The notes below the pieces were generated by a model that was not told the DNA's origin, ran no database searches, and saw only the letters and a list, made by a program, of their open reading frames with translations. Position numbers and translations under genes: made by a program. A stretch of DNA of 64,000 bases from a virus. The DNA is taken from the IMG/VR virus record IMGVR_UViG_3300048571_000088, positions 62,001 through 126,000 of that record. One strand, 5' to 3'. Below are positions 1 to 7,353 of this stretch, piece by piece; positions within the stretch are counted from its first letter, which is position 1, and every line of letters starts with the position of its first letter.

Positions 1-23
1 GCAAACGGTATGGGATGAGGCAT
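1..23 (-). CDS. possible 5' end of a gene leaving the window
   Basis: An ATG on the minus strand at 21-23 follows a TAGGA-type ribosome binding site about ten bases upstream and stays open to the window edge. Only seven codons are visible, so nothing can be said about the product. It would be the next gene of the leftward array. Confidence 0.22.
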
Positions 24-50
24 TGAATTGATTCCTATTTAGCCAGTTTT

Positions 51-75
51 AAAAATAACTTGTTTTGTTATTTTT
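51..75 (-). terminator. AT-rich hairpin after the leftward gene at 74-298
   Basis: A 9-bp perfect stem (AAAAATAAC / GTTATTTTT) with a 7-nt loop sits at the stop codon of the gene at 74-298 and ends in a U-rich arm on the minus strand. This resembles an intrinsic terminator, but the stem is entirely weak pairs. Confidence 0.35.
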
Positions 76-298
76 ACTTTTGAATTTTGTTTAAGAGATT
101 CTCATAAATTTGAACTATTGTTTTTAATTCATGATCGTACGCAGCAGAACTACAAGGACAACTAGACAGACGTGTATCGTCTATTTCCTTTTGAATATAA
201 GTCCTTAAGTTATCATTAGATTCCAATAAGGCAGTATACAAATCATATAGTTCTGTGTATTGTTGAGTTACAGTATCTGGAGAACAATTTAGAGACAT
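74..298 (-). CDS. small alpha-helical protein, unknown
   Basis: A 74-residue acidic protein predicted to be mostly helical, with a central CPC motif. I do not recognise the family. Its layout (aromatic-rich first helix with LYDLY, then an acidic second helix) resembles the upstream 80-residue neighbour at 312-554 (LYFDY), so the two may be a diverged tandem duplication. A purine-rich RBS precedes the ATG. It is the promoter-distal gene of this stretch. Confidence 0.7.
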   Translation of the reverse strand: MSLNCSPDTVTQQYTELYDLYTALLESNDNLRTYIQKEIDDTRLSSCPCSSAAYDHELKTIVQIYENLLNKIQK

Positions 299-311
299 TT
301 TTAATCTCCTA

Positions 312-554
312 TTAATCTTCCAATTCTTTTAGATCTGGAAGATTATTTTTGAAAATAATGTTGTTGTTATTTTCAAAGGTTTTAATTTGATTGAGGATGT
401 CTTGATGTGCGCAAAATTCTTTTATTTCTAAGGTATGATTTTGTGTGGCAGCAGTTAAATAGTCTTTTAAATTAGTAACAAACTCTTTTAACATGGTGTA
501 ATCAAAATAAAGTGTAGCAAAATCTGCTCGCAATTCTTTAGGGTAATCTGACAT
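312..554 (-). CDS. small alpha-helical protein, unknown
   Basis: An 80-residue acidic, probably helical protein with one CAH motif and an Asn run near the C-terminus. No recognised domain. It lies 13 nt from the similar protein at 74-298, and weak similarity in the N-terminal helix (FATLYFDYTMLKEF versus YTELYDLYTALLES) suggests they are paralogues. An AGAGGT-type RBS precedes the start. Confidence 0.7.
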   Translation of the reverse strand: MSDYPKELRADFATLYFDYTMLKEFVTNLKDYLTAATQNHTLEIKEFCAHQDILNQIKTFENNNNIIFKNNLPDLKELED

Positions 555-593
555 TTATACCTCTGTATAATACATAATTAACTTCAAACCTTG

Positions 594-670
594 TGCACCA
601 GTTGCAAGAATCGAACTTGCTATCTCTTCACAATTTTCTTGTGAGTGCTCTACCTTGAGCTACCTGATGA
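594..670 (-). tRNA. degenerate tRNA-like sequence (probable tRNA relic)
   Basis: Read on the minus strand, this spacer contains a canonical D-arm (GCTC AAGGTA GAGC preceded by TA) and a canonical T-arm (GCAAG TTCGATT CTTGC). The flanking acceptor strands CATCAGG and ACTGGTG form six of seven pairs. The anticodon arm is abnormal: the best stem is TCACA/TGTGA with loop AGAAAAT, which lacks U33, and one extra base sits between T-arm and acceptor. A decayed tRNA is the likeliest reading; a tRNA-like processing or regulatory element is possible. Confidence 0.4.
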
Positions 671-698
671 CTTATTTAGGTTTGAAAACTTTGAATGA

Positions 699-1424
699 TT
701 AAGATAATTTTGACTTAATCAGTAATTTAATTGAATCTAAAAGAAATGGACAACCAAACCACTCTGTGCCAAGTTTTTTGTTAAATTGTAAAACTTCTCC
801 ATTATTAAAATGAAAATACATATTTTCAAAAAACTCGGTATCTTTATTACTATTAACTAGAGAATAGTCTAATAAAGATAATTGAGTAGTATGTACTTTA
901 CTAGGATACCAATAACCATCTAAGCAAGCTTTAATAGTCTCTGTGTACCCTGTAAGAAGTTCTTTACAATCTCTAGGAGGATCTTCATAGAAATGAATAG
1001 AACGTCTTTTTATAACAATTGGTTTAGTAAGGATTGGTAAAATTGTACACTCATGTATCATTGATTGATAACAAAAATAATAACCTTTATATTGATAAAT
1101 AACGGAAGCATCTATAATATCTTTCTTATAGAACTTCTTTACTTGCCAATTTTTTAAAATTACAGCTTCTGTTGAAGAATGTAAAAAACTATGAAAAGCA
1201 CTAGAAAATCTATAAGAAATTTTCTCTTTTGTTTGATACAATTTAACAAAATAATCAAATTGTTCTTTTGTTAAAGAATTAATTTGTTTTGTTAGCCGCT
1301 TTTTTTGATGTTCAGGTAATATTAAATTATCAAAATGCTCTTTTTCCCAGTAATCGTCCGGTAAAGAATCAAAATGAGTTTCGATTAATCCTAGAGAAAT
1401 TTCTTCAGGAGTTTTACTCATCAC
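699..1424 (-). CDS. hypothetical protein, 241 aa
   Basis: A soluble, aromatic- and Lys-rich protein of 241 residues that I do not recognise. No signal peptide, membrane segment or catalytic motif is visible. Its first codons overlap the last codons of the upstream gene at 1414-1845 by 11 nt, so the two are probably translationally coupled. Codon usage is AT-rich like the neighbours. The tRNA-like element lies just downstream of its stop. Confidence 0.8.
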   Translation of the reverse strand: MMSKTPEEISLGLIETHFDSLPDDYWEKEHFDNLILPEHQKKRLTKQINSLTKEQFDYFVKLYQTKEKISYRFSSAFHSFLHSSTEAVILKNWQVKKFYKKDIIDASVIYQYKGYYFCYQSMIHECTILPILTKPIVIKRRSIHFYEDPPRDCKELLTGYTETIKACLDGYWYPSKVHTTQLSLLDYSLVNSNKDTEFFENMYFHFNNGEVLQFNKKLGTEWFGCPFLLDSIKLLIKSKLS

Positions 1425-1845
1425 GTGTACCTCTGGTTATTAGTGAATGATAATCATCAAAAATATCATCTAATAAAGTTTCAGTAAGAAATTCTAAAAC
1501 TTCTTTAAAAGATTCTTTACTTTGCCAATAGTAATCAAAATATGAAGTCAAACCTTTATGTTCTTCTTCAAGATATTTATAATGAGAAACACCGATACAT
1601 TTACCTTTTAAGATAATTGCATAAGCTAAGTCTCCGTCAAAGTTTTCACACCATTGACTTTCAGAAGAATATTGAGTTGTATCTAATATTTCTAAAGCAT
1701 AGAGATGTTGTAAAATTTTAGTTTTACTTGTATCCCAATAGTAATTTAAGTTAAATATTTCATGAGGTATAGCATTTTTATATTTTAATAATTCTTGATT
1801 TGTGGAAGCTTCGATACCTTTTTGAAATAACTCTTGAATATTCAT
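1414..1845 (-). CDS. hypothetical protein, 143 aa
   Basis: An acidic 143-residue soluble protein with no recognised domain. It has many Trp/Tyr residues in its middle and a C-terminal acidic stretch (LLDDIFDDYHS). It overlaps the following gene by 11 nt, which suggests coupled expression. Confidence 0.8.
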   Translation of the reverse strand: MNIQELFQKGIEASTNQELLKYKNAIPHEIFNLNYYWDTSKTKILQHLYALEILDTTQYSSESQWCENFDGDLAYAIILKGKCIGVSHYKYLEEEHKGLTSYFDYYWQSKESFKEVLEFLTETLLDDIFDDYHSLITRGTRDE

Positions 1846-1884
1846 TGAATTAGCTCCAAAGTTTCTTGTTGTTTACGTTCTTTT

Positions 1885-2133
1885 TTAAAAATATCCTTTA
1901 GTTTTGATAAGTTTAAATTGTGCTATTGTTATAGACTCTTCTGTTTCTTCTAGTTCATATTCTGTAGCATATAAGATCACATCTGGAAAGTTTTTATGAA
2001 AATTCCAAATTTCTTTAGGGTTTGTAGGAAGAGTTTCTAGAGTAAATACTCCTAGATTTTTTTCTGTACTGCACAGAGTTTCAAAAGCTGTAGTTGTATT
2101 AGAAACATAAACAACAATATATACATCTCTCAT
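1885..2133 (-). CDS. hypothetical protein, 82 aa
   Basis: A small acidic protein beginning with a hydrophobic beta-strand-like stretch (VYIVVYVS) and ending with alternating beta-like segments. No recognised family. It lies 2 nt from the neighbouring gene at 2136-2345, consistent with one transcript. Confidence 0.72.
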   Translation of the reverse strand: MRDVYIVVYVSNTTTAFETLCSTEKNLGVFTLETLPTNPKEIWNFHKNFPDVILYATEYELEETEESITIAQFKLIKTKGYF

Positions 2134-2135
2134 TT

Positions 2136-2345
2136 TTAAAGTTCTGTAATTTGATTATAAGTAAGATAGGTTTGAATTTGATCAATACATTTTTGATGAT
2201 CAGGCTGGTAGAATAATTTTTTTAGATTTGGATCATTATTAATACTTTCATTGTATTTTGGACAATAAGTGTTGATAAACCACTGACCAAATCTTTCTGG
2301 AGTTTGTTTAATTTTCCACTGGTTTAATAGTTTGTTGATCAGCAT
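2136..2345 (-). CDS. hypothetical protein, 69 aa
   Basis: A 69-residue Lys/Gln/Asn-rich protein. An AAGGA RBS sits 7 nt before the ATG. The 5' end overlaps the 3' end of the gene at 2308-2490 by 38 nt in another frame; both have good RBSs, so the overlap looks genuine. No family recognised. Confidence 0.68.
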   Translation of the reverse strand: MLINKLLNQWKIKQTPERFGQWFINTYCPKYNESINNDPNLKKLFYQPDHQKCIDQIQTYLTYNQITEL

Positions 2346-2490
2346 TTTTTAATCCTTGTTTAAAAAATTTGTTTAGATTGGTTGTTAGTGTAATTGTTGG
2401 ATTTTTATTTTTACCAACCAGATTAATACCTACAGTGCCTTTAAAAGCACCAATATTAAATGTTAGTTTTTTACGAACTTGAACTTTCAC
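2308..2490 (-). CDS. hypothetical basic beta-rich protein, 60 aa
   Basis: Starts with GTG after an AAGGA box. The short basic protein has alternating beta-like segments (VRKKLTFNIG, GTVGINLVG), loosely reminiscent of DUF4236-type N-termini, but the similarity is too weak to name. It overlaps the downstream gene at 2136-2345 by 38 nt. Confidence 0.6.
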   Translation of the reverse strand: MKVQVRKKLTFNIGAFKGTVGINLVGKNKNPTITLTTNLNKFFKQGLKNADQQTIKPVEN

Positions 2491-2535
2491 AAGAGATCCT
2501 TTTTAAAAAGGGGAAAGAACTTCCCTCCAAATTAA

Positions 2536-2727
2536 TCAACCAATACTATAAGTAGCACCACGCTTATTAACACCAAGTCGCTCCAATTCTTGTTGAATTA
2601 CAGAATATGGGACAACTGTAGTACCATTAACAGGATCAGTGCAAAGACCTTGTACAAAACATTGTGTCTTACGACCATTTGCTTTAATAGTAACAGCAGT
2701 AAGTTTTAAACGAGGATTGGTGTTCAT
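2536..2727 (-). CDS. hypothetical protein, 63 aa
   Basis: The ATG at 2725-2727 is chosen because it follows an AAGGA box; the reading frame stays open further upstream but has no better site there. The 63-residue basic protein has two Cys (CFVQGLC) and probably a compact alpha/beta fold. No family recognised. Confidence 0.68.
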   Translation of the reverse strand: MNTNPRLKLTAVTIKANGRKTQCFVQGLCTDPVNGTTVVPYSVIQQELERLGVNKRGATYSIG

Positions 2728-2744
2728 AACAATTTCCTTAGTGA

Positions 2745-3173
2745 TTAAGGTGCAGTGAAGGATAAAAGAGCTTTTGCATGTGCAATTGCATCTTCTTTGG
2801 TGGCGTGACAAATACCTTTTTCGATATAATGATTAGTCAGTGTTGGATTACGTCGATATGAAAGCTGAAAACACAAATCATCTGAAATGAGAGTTACAAT
2901 ATAATACTTATCTTGACAGTGTGAGAAAGAAGTTAATGGTTTTTTAATTTTATGACCATTAATTTCAATGTACACTGGTTCAGAAGGAGAAGTTTCTCCA
3001 ATATAATATTCTGTAGTAATATCCCAACATGGCTGGTATGGCTTTTTAAGTTTAATCCACAATTGATTATCCGGATAAAATGACTTATACCAGACAGTCG
3101 TGCCTTCTGGATTAATAGCCCATTTCATAATTAAGTCGTAGTGGGGATGTTTTGTGTTCATATTATTTTCCAT
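2745..3173 (-). CDS. stand-alone 'module C' protein, 142 aa
   Basis: The whole protein matches the C-terminal half of the 207-residue protein at 12964-13587. Shared landmarks in the same order are a KWA(I/L)xP helix, a WY pair, EYYIGE, KPLTS and a C-terminal EDAIxHxKAL helix. A more diverged relative is at 25656-26078. The function is unknown. It shows that this region is built from reused modules (see module A at 11705 and 12964, module B at 11109 and 11705). Confidence 0.75.
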   Translation of the reverse strand: MENNMNTKHPHYDLIMKWAINPEGTTVWYKSFYPDNQLWIKLKKPYQPCWDITTEYYIGETSPSEPVYIEINGHKIKKPLTSFSHCQDKYYIVTLISDDLCFQLSYRRNPTLTNHYIEKGICHATKEDAIAHAKALLSFTAP

Positions 3174-3384
3174 AGAGTTTAAAATACCTGTAAGTATCTT
3201 TAGTTAAAACAACTTTCATTTGTTTTGCTTCTTTTCTTAATCTAGTCATTTGATATTTTCTACATAGAAAAGAAGAAATGTTTTTAAACTTGTTTGGAAA
3301 ATAAGCACTACTTACACCAATAAATGCAATGGAGATAGAAATTAAAAGCAGGATGCTTAGTTGTGTTACGCTTGGATCAGTCAT
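3163..3384 (-). CDS. small single-span membrane protein, 73 aa
   Basis: An N-terminal hydrophobic segment (about residues 9-28) is followed by a strongly basic tail rich in Lys and Arg, which predicts a short periplasmic N-terminus and a cytoplasmic C-terminus. It overlaps the neighbours by 8-11 nt. No family is recognised; inner-membrane accessory protein is an inference. Confidence 0.65.
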   Translation of the reverse strand: MTDPSVTQLSILLLISISIAFIGVSSAYFPNKFKNISSFLCRKYQMTRLRKEAKQMKVVLTKDTYRYFKLYGK

Positions 3385-3622
3385 TAAGGTATCTTTTTAA
3401 ACCAGTAAGGGTTTGAATTGGTATTGCAACTTTATGAGAGTAGCCATCAAGATCAATAAACCCAAGTTTTTTATTATATTCAGAAATAATAAAAAACCCT
3501 TCACTACCTCCTAAACGATGATCTTTACAATCTAAATAGCAATCACAAAGAATAAAATTTTCTTTTTTAAGGGAGCATTTTAATTTTTTGTGTTGTTTTT
3601 TAACTTCATCTTTTAAACTCAT
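3377..3622 (-). CDS. hypothetical protein, 81 aa
   Basis: A basic N-terminal helix is followed by a Cys-containing segment (CDCYLDC) and a beta-rich C-terminus. Three closely spaced Cys could bind metal, but there is no second pair. It overlaps the next gene by 8 nt. Function unknown. Confidence 0.68.
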   Translation of the reverse strand: MSLKDEVKKQHKKLKCSLKKENFILCDCYLDCKDHRLGGSEGFFIISEYNKKLGFIDLDGYSHKVAIPIQTLTGLKRYLND

Positions 3623-3625
3623 ATT

Positions 3626-3874
3626 TTAAATCTCCATTAATAAATACTGATAAGCGTTTACTAAATCTTCAGCATCCTGCTCAGAAAAAAAGGGATAGGA
3701 ATATTTATATTCTTCCCGCGAGTTTAAGACTACAAAGTAAACATAGTTTTCAGTGTGCCTTCCTACTGATTCGACATGTTTTAAAGTGGGATGTAATAAG
3801 TAAGCATAGCCTGCTTTTTCATGGATGTCTACAATACTAGCGTAAGCTGCTTCACGACTTTTGAAACTCATCAT
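3626..3874 (-). CDS. hypothetical protein, 82 aa
   Basis: A small alpha/beta protein with a central beta-like stretch (YVYFVVLNS) and a C-terminal acidic helix (SEQDAEDLVNAYQYLL). No recognised domain. Confidence 0.7.
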   Translation of the reverse strand: MMSFKSREAAYASIVDIHEKAGYAYLLHPTLKHVESVGRHTENYVYFVVLNSREEYKYSYPFFSEQDAEDLVNAYQYLLMEI

Positions 3875-3887
3875 AATTTATACTCTT

Positions 3888-4073
3888 TTACCTAGTATTT
3901 AAAAACTCTTCTAGACTGTTAAGCCAATCTTTAAAATCTTGTTTATCAAGGAATTCTGAAGGCTCGTCTGGCCATGAAGTACTAATGTCTTTATCAACAT
4001 AAGCTTCAAAAGACTCCAATTCATCCAAAAGTTGTTTTTTAAACTTTCCGAAAGACATATTTGATTTACTCAT
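3888..4073 (-). CDS. small acidic protein, 61 aa
   Basis: A highly acidic, Trp-containing helical protein of 61 residues with a 4-nt ATGA-type overlap with the upstream gene at 4070-4456. Small acidic early proteins in phages are often inhibitors or DNA mimics; nothing in the sequence specifically supports that here. Confidence 0.65.
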   Translation of the reverse strand: MSKSNMSFGKFKKQLLDELESFEAYVDKDISTSWPDEPSEFLDKQDFKDWLNSLEEFLNTR

Positions 4074-4456
4074 ACTTTTAACTCATTTGGTTCGAAACAA
4101 ATTCCATCTTCAATTGGAAAAACAATTTCTGCACGATGTAAAGTTTCAAAGTAACCTACATAAGGAAGCTCGTAGGTTGTATCTTTAAAAATAAAATAAT
4201 GTTGTGTTGCATAAGTTTTTGTCTTATCAAACCAAGGTTCATTATAGTATTTATCTTTAATTTGCTGCGGTGTAGCTTTTGGATGACTTTTAAAAAGTAT
4301 CGAATCTAGTTCTTGTACAAAGCAATAATGTGCTTTAAGAGTACGAAGAAATTCTTTAGCTTCTTCTAGAGTAGGAAAAGTTGCAAAATTATCTTCAGTT
4401 TTAGAATAAGAAGAACAGTCAGTACCTGTTTGATATTGAATTGTAATTGAATACAT
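4070..4456 (-). CDS. hypothetical protein, 128 aa
   Basis: A 128-residue protein with two beta-like hairpins around a helix (TLEEAKEFLRTLKAHYCFVQEL). It has a 4-nt overlap with 3888-4073 and a 1-nt gap to 4458. No family recognised. Confidence 0.75.
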   Translation of the reverse strand: MYSITIQYQTGTDCSSYSKTEDNFATFPTLEEAKEFLRTLKAHYCFVQELDSILFKSHPKATPQQIKDKYYNEPWFDKTKTYATQHYFIFKDTTYELPYVGYFETLHRAEIVFPIEDGICFEPNELKV

Positions 4457-4457
4457 A

Positions 4458-4718
4458 TTATTTAAATTCTGGATTTTGTTGGTAGCCTAAAAGTATACAC
4501 TCTACTGTACCAATAACATAAGAAAATGATTCAACTTTAGGACGAGTAGGAAAAACAAGAGAACAAAATGTAGAGCGACCTTCTACAGGTAGAATTTGTA
4601 CACCGTATGTTTCTTGTAGTTGAATTACATCATTACCATTAAAAATATTAATTTTACGTGTCAAGAATTTATTTAATTCGTCTTGAAGGTTTAACATTTT
4701 TTGTTCAATTTGTTGCAC
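4458..4718 (-). CDS. hypothetical protein, 86 aa
   Basis: The N-terminal half is a probable coiled-coil helix (residues 1-25, IEQKMLNLQDELNKFL) followed by a compact beta-rich half. No family recognised. A strong hairpin (4741-4774) lies upstream of its start. Confidence 0.72.
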   Translation of the reverse strand: MQQIEQKMLNLQDELNKFLTRKINIFNGNDVIQLQETYGVQILPVEGRSTFCSLVFPTRPKVESFSYVIGTVECILLGYQQNPEFK

Positions 4719-4740
4719 AGTAATTACTCTTTAAATATGA

Positions 4741-4774
4741 ATGAGAGAGTTATAGTCAAGTATAACTCTCTCAT
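4741..4774 (-). terminator. perfect 14-bp intergenic hairpin
   Basis: ATGAGAGAGTTATA and its exact complement flank a 6-nt loop between the genes at 4458-4718 and 4784-5731. It could end transcripts of the upstream gene or protect the 5' end of the downstream message. There is no long U-tract, so a Rho-independent terminator is not certain. Confidence 0.5.
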
Positions 4775-4783
4775 GTATTAGAT

Positions 4784-5731
4784 TTAATCTTCAATAGTAG
4801 TGATTAGATCATCAGGTACTGATGTAATTAGATTACTTACAAATTTAGGAATCTGTAAAGTACCAATTGCTTTTGAATACCCTACAACAAGAACTGCTTT
4901 TGAAATTGCAATAGCTTTCTTGTCTGTAGGTTTTACAGCGGTAAGAATTACAGCAATACCTGAAGCGACTACAAGATCAGCTAAAGCATGATCAATAAAC
5001 ATAGCAGCAATTGGAGGTAGATGTGGTTTAACCATTTCTTTTGTTGCTTGGATAGCAATCTTACCTACTTCTTGCAGTGAAGCTTGAATTACTGCATCTT
5101 TGTGTAGGTTTGGTTGCGAAGCAATGCTAGTGGTTGCAGTATTAAGCAGAGTGTTCATTTTGTTTGTTTCCTGTTTGTTTGAGGTTGGTAAAACAGAGGG
5201 TTGTTTGAGATTTTTAGATATAAAATCTAAAATAATATTAGTATCGATTTTGTCGTGTTCTGGGAAATCATACCTAGAGCTAGTCTCCCAAAGGAGCTTT
5301 TCATTTGTTGGAAAATATGTTTCTTTAAGTGTATTTAAAAGAAATTTTTCGGATGTGTATATACCACTATTTCTACAATGTTTTTTAATAATTGTTAAAA
5401 TAATTTCTAGTGTGTTTAAATCAAAAGGATCTTTAATATGAAAAAAGAAATCTTTTCCTATCTTTCTGCCTAGTTGGTCATACGTACTTAAATAGTTGCT
5501 TAAACTTAGTATTATACTGTTTGTTGACTTTACGCCTGAGGGTGTACAGGATGTATGACCTAAAACAAACAAACTTAAAAGTTCTTGTTGGAAACTTAAG
5601 TTACTTTTGCCTTCTAAAGCAAAATAAAAAGGTTCCTCAGTCGCGAGATAATACTTGTTAAAAGCTTTAAAAGTCTCTACTGAAAAACAATCAAGCTCAA
5701 ATTCTTTAAACAGTGTTAGTAAAGTTGGCAT
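4784..5731 (-). CDS. hypothetical 315-aa protein with a hydrophobic C-terminal domain
   Basis: Residues 1-190 are a soluble region of unknown type. Residues 190-315 form a distinct Ala/Val/Ile-rich region with two hydrophobic helices (AMFIDHALADLVVASGIAV and a KAVLVVGYSKAIG segment). An in-frame ATG at 5156-5158 at the domain junction has its own AGGAAA box, so a separate 124-residue C-terminal product may also be made. The upstream gene is 2 nt away, suggesting one transcript. No family recognised. Confidence 0.75.
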   Translation of the reverse strand: MPTLLTLFKEFELDCFSVETFKAFNKYYLATEEPFYFALEGKSNLSFQQELLSLFVLGHTSCTPSGVKSTNSIILSLSNYLSTYDQLGRKIGKDFFFHIKDPFDLNTLEIILTIIKKHCRNSGIYTSEKFLLNTLKETYFPTNEKLLWETSSRYDFPEHDKIDTNIILDFISKNLKQPSVLPTSNKQETNKMNTLLNTATTSIASQPNLHKDAVIQASLQEVGKIAIQATKEMVKPHLPPIAAMFIDHALADLVVASGIAVILTAVKPTDKKAIAISKAVLVVGYSKAIGTLQIPKFVSNLITSVPDDLITTIED

Positions 5732-5733
5732 GC

Positions 5734-6162
5734 TTACACTCCTAAATAAGCTTTAATTTCTGCATAAAGCTCTGTGTTGTATTCCCAAAATTCAGAATGA
5801 GTTTCAGTCAGAAGATAGGAGTAGTGAAGGAACTGAAGATAAGTTCCTTCAGGGGTTAAAGTTTTATTTTCAGGGAATAAACACTCTGTACCTACTGGAA
5901 GAACATAAGCATCGACTAAAATAGGATTATCAATAGCTGAATAATCCATAATAGAGAATTTAAGTTCAGTTGGAATACTACTGATGTCTACTCCAGTTTC
6001 TTCTAAGACTTCACGATTTAAAGCTGCGCGTGAATTTGAGTCTGTTTCATCAATCTTTCCTCCCACAAGTCCAAAATTGAATTCATTACCTTTACGAGTA
6101 ATACTAAGAATTTCTCCTTTAGCATTAGTAATAAAGAGTACGACAGCAGACGGTTTGATCAT
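5734..6162 (-). CDS. Nudix hydrolase
   Basis: A 142-residue Nudix-fold protein: a beta-rich start, a Nudix box around residues 34-57 containing GGKIDE and REVLEETGV, and a C-terminal helix. Nudix enzymes hydrolyse nucleoside diphosphates linked to another moiety (dNTPs, NDP-sugars, ADP-ribose, capped RNA) using Mg2+ held by the REUxEE glutamates, which are present. The loop before REVLEE is one residue longer than usual and the upstream acidic position is Asp rather than Glu. The substrate cannot be predicted. Confidence 0.85.
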   Translation of the reverse strand: MIKPSAVVLFITNAKGEILSITRKGNEFNFGLVGGKIDETDSNSRAALNREVLEETGVDISSIPTELKFSIMDYSAIDNPILVDAYVLPVGTECLFPENKTLTPEGTYLQFLHYSYLLTETHSEFWEYNTELYAEIKAYLGV

Positions 6163-6174
6163 TGGGTTTCTCTT

Positions 6175-6465
6175 TTATGTGTTACTTTTGTGGTGTTTTA
6201 AAAATTCCATAATATTAGAAAACACATCTTTATGGTTTGAAGGTAGTTTGTGCTTATTAGGCTGTGACTTGCATGTATTAGTGCGATAAATAGCAAGGCC
6301 AGCACAACGACTACCAGAATGAACGTGGCATTCAACAATTGCATCGGAATGACAAATACGCGAATAGTGCTCTGGTGTAGAACCACCTAACCAACCTTTA
6401 AGTGAATCGCGGCGCATTGGGCAATCACTACAAGGGCTGGTTAATTGTTTACTGGCTGCTGACAA
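6175..6465 (-). CDS. Cys-rich CxxCPMR protein of a phage/bacterial hypothetical family
   Basis: 96 residues with an N-terminal CSDCPMR motif, GWLG, then CH, ECHVH, CAG and a late Cys. The order CxxCP - GWLG - CH - CAG matches a recurrent family of uncharacterised phage proteins that probably bind zinc or an Fe-S cluster; that metal is an inference. A Lys/His-rich C-terminal tail follows. Confidence 0.65.
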   Translation of the reverse strand: MSAASKQLTSPCSDCPMRRDSLKGWLGGSTPEHYSRICHSDAIVECHVHSGSRCAGLAIYRTNTCKSQPNKHKLPSNHKDVFSNIMEFLKHHKSNT

Positions 6466-6493
6466 AGTACCAGAGATAATTAACTTATTAATT

Positions 6494-6595
6494 TTAAACT
6501 TCCTTTTTTTGCTTTAAGAATTTGAAATGCTTACACTCAATATAGTTACCGTCAGATATTTGAATAAAAGCACGAGAATCAATACTAATCCACAT
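6494..6595 (-). CDS. possible 33-aa protein
   Basis: A short frame starting MWISIDSR and ending in a basic helix (KHFKFLKQKKEV). The RBS is weak (AAAGA). It fills the gap between its neighbours and uses the same codon style, but at this length it could be chance. Confidence 0.35.
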   Translation of the reverse strand: MWISIDSRAFIQISDGNYIECKHFKFLKQKKEV

Positions 6596-6603
6596 TCTTT
6601 GTA

Positions 6604-6729
6604 TTACACCGATTTGTCTACGTTACCTTCGTTTGCGTTATAATCAGCGACGGGTTTCTCGGTGTTTTTATAGCGCTTTAACAGCCAACTAATATATTTA
6701 GCACTGCCGTCAATGTTTTTTGGTTTCAC
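6604..6729 (-). CDS. small protein, 41 aa
   Basis: Starts with GTG, preceded by AAGGAGC 5 nt upstream, and reads 41 codons. The product is a basic helix (KYISWLLKRYKN) followed by an acidic tail. Its GTG lies just after the stop of the upstream gene at 6731-7144, the usual arrangement here. Function unknown. Confidence 0.5.
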   Translation of the reverse strand: MKPKNIDGSAKYISWLLKRYKNTEKPVADYNANEGNVDKSV

Positions 6730-6730
6730 T

Positions 6731-7144
6731 TTACGCTCCTTCAATGTCACGGATAATACCCACCTTGCGGTGGACTCCTACATACCATGAATGATCATTG
6801 CCAGTACGACAGTACACACCGCCATCAAAATTCACTAGCAGACTTTCTTTTCCTACATACCGCACAATACCTGTAGCGCCAATCTCATACCAATTAGTTG
6901 GTTTGCTTAACGTCACAATACGGTCACCAACCTCTGGCTTTTCATCTGACAGCTTGATTGATGTTGGTTTTAGTTGAACATTACCTTTAAAAAAACCATC
7001 ATAACCATCAATCTTGATCAGCACCCTGCCACACCCCCTCAAACTATTGGACATCACCGTACCATACTTATCTCGATGCATCTTACTGTCACAACATTGT
7101 TTAACCTTTATACGCAAACCTTTACGCAGATGAGTTACTTTCAT
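6731..7144 (-). CDS. tandem SH3/KOW-like small-barrel protein, 137 aa
   Basis: Two beta-barrel-like repeats: residues 1-55 start MKVTHLRKGLRIKVK and residues 70-125 contain PEVGDRIVTLSKP, with the GATGIVRYVG turn typical of KOW/SH3-like folds. It heads a group of paralogues at 7141, 7350, 7784, 8505, 8868 and 33161 that open with a 'K.KNVKVG..V.VK' strand. Such barrels often bind nucleic acid or protein. It overlaps the next gene by 4 nt. Confidence 0.7.
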   Translation of the reverse strand: MKVTHLRKGLRIKVKQCCDSKMHRDKYGTVMSNSLRGCGRVLIKIDGYDGFFKGNVQLKPTSIKLSDEKPEVGDRIVTLSKPTNWYEIGATGIVRYVGKESLLVNFDGGVYCRTGNDHSWYVGVHRKVGIIRDIEGA

Positions 7145-7353
7145 ACAACATCCTCTTTAATAAGTTTCAAATCTGTATGATGGCCGCAATCTGACTCACC
7201 ATCACCGAAACACACACCCACATTCACTAAATAAGTGTTTGATGTAACCCATTTAACAACTCCAATTTTACCTCGATTGTGAGGATAGAATCTACTATCC
7301 TCTTTATCCTTCACTAACACCTTCATCCCGATTTTTACATTCTTCAACTTCAT
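7141..7353 (-). CDS. SH3/KOW-like small-barrel protein, 70 aa
   Basis: Opens with MKLKNVKIGMKVLVKDK, then GKIGVVKWVTSNTYLVNV, the strand-turn-strand pattern of a KOW/SH3-like barrel. It is a paralogue of its neighbours, with 4-nt ATGA overlaps on both sides, which indicates translational coupling. Function unknown; nucleic-acid or ribosome contact is only a possibility. Confidence 0.7.
   Translation of the reverse strand: MKLKNVKIGMKVLVKDKEDSRFYPHNRGKIGVVKWVTSNTYLVNVGVCFGDGESDCGHHTDLKLIKEDVV

Noticed and set aside
5984-6386. Alternative frames over the Nudix and Cys-rich genes
   Set aside because: Recognisable protein families occupy the chosen frames.
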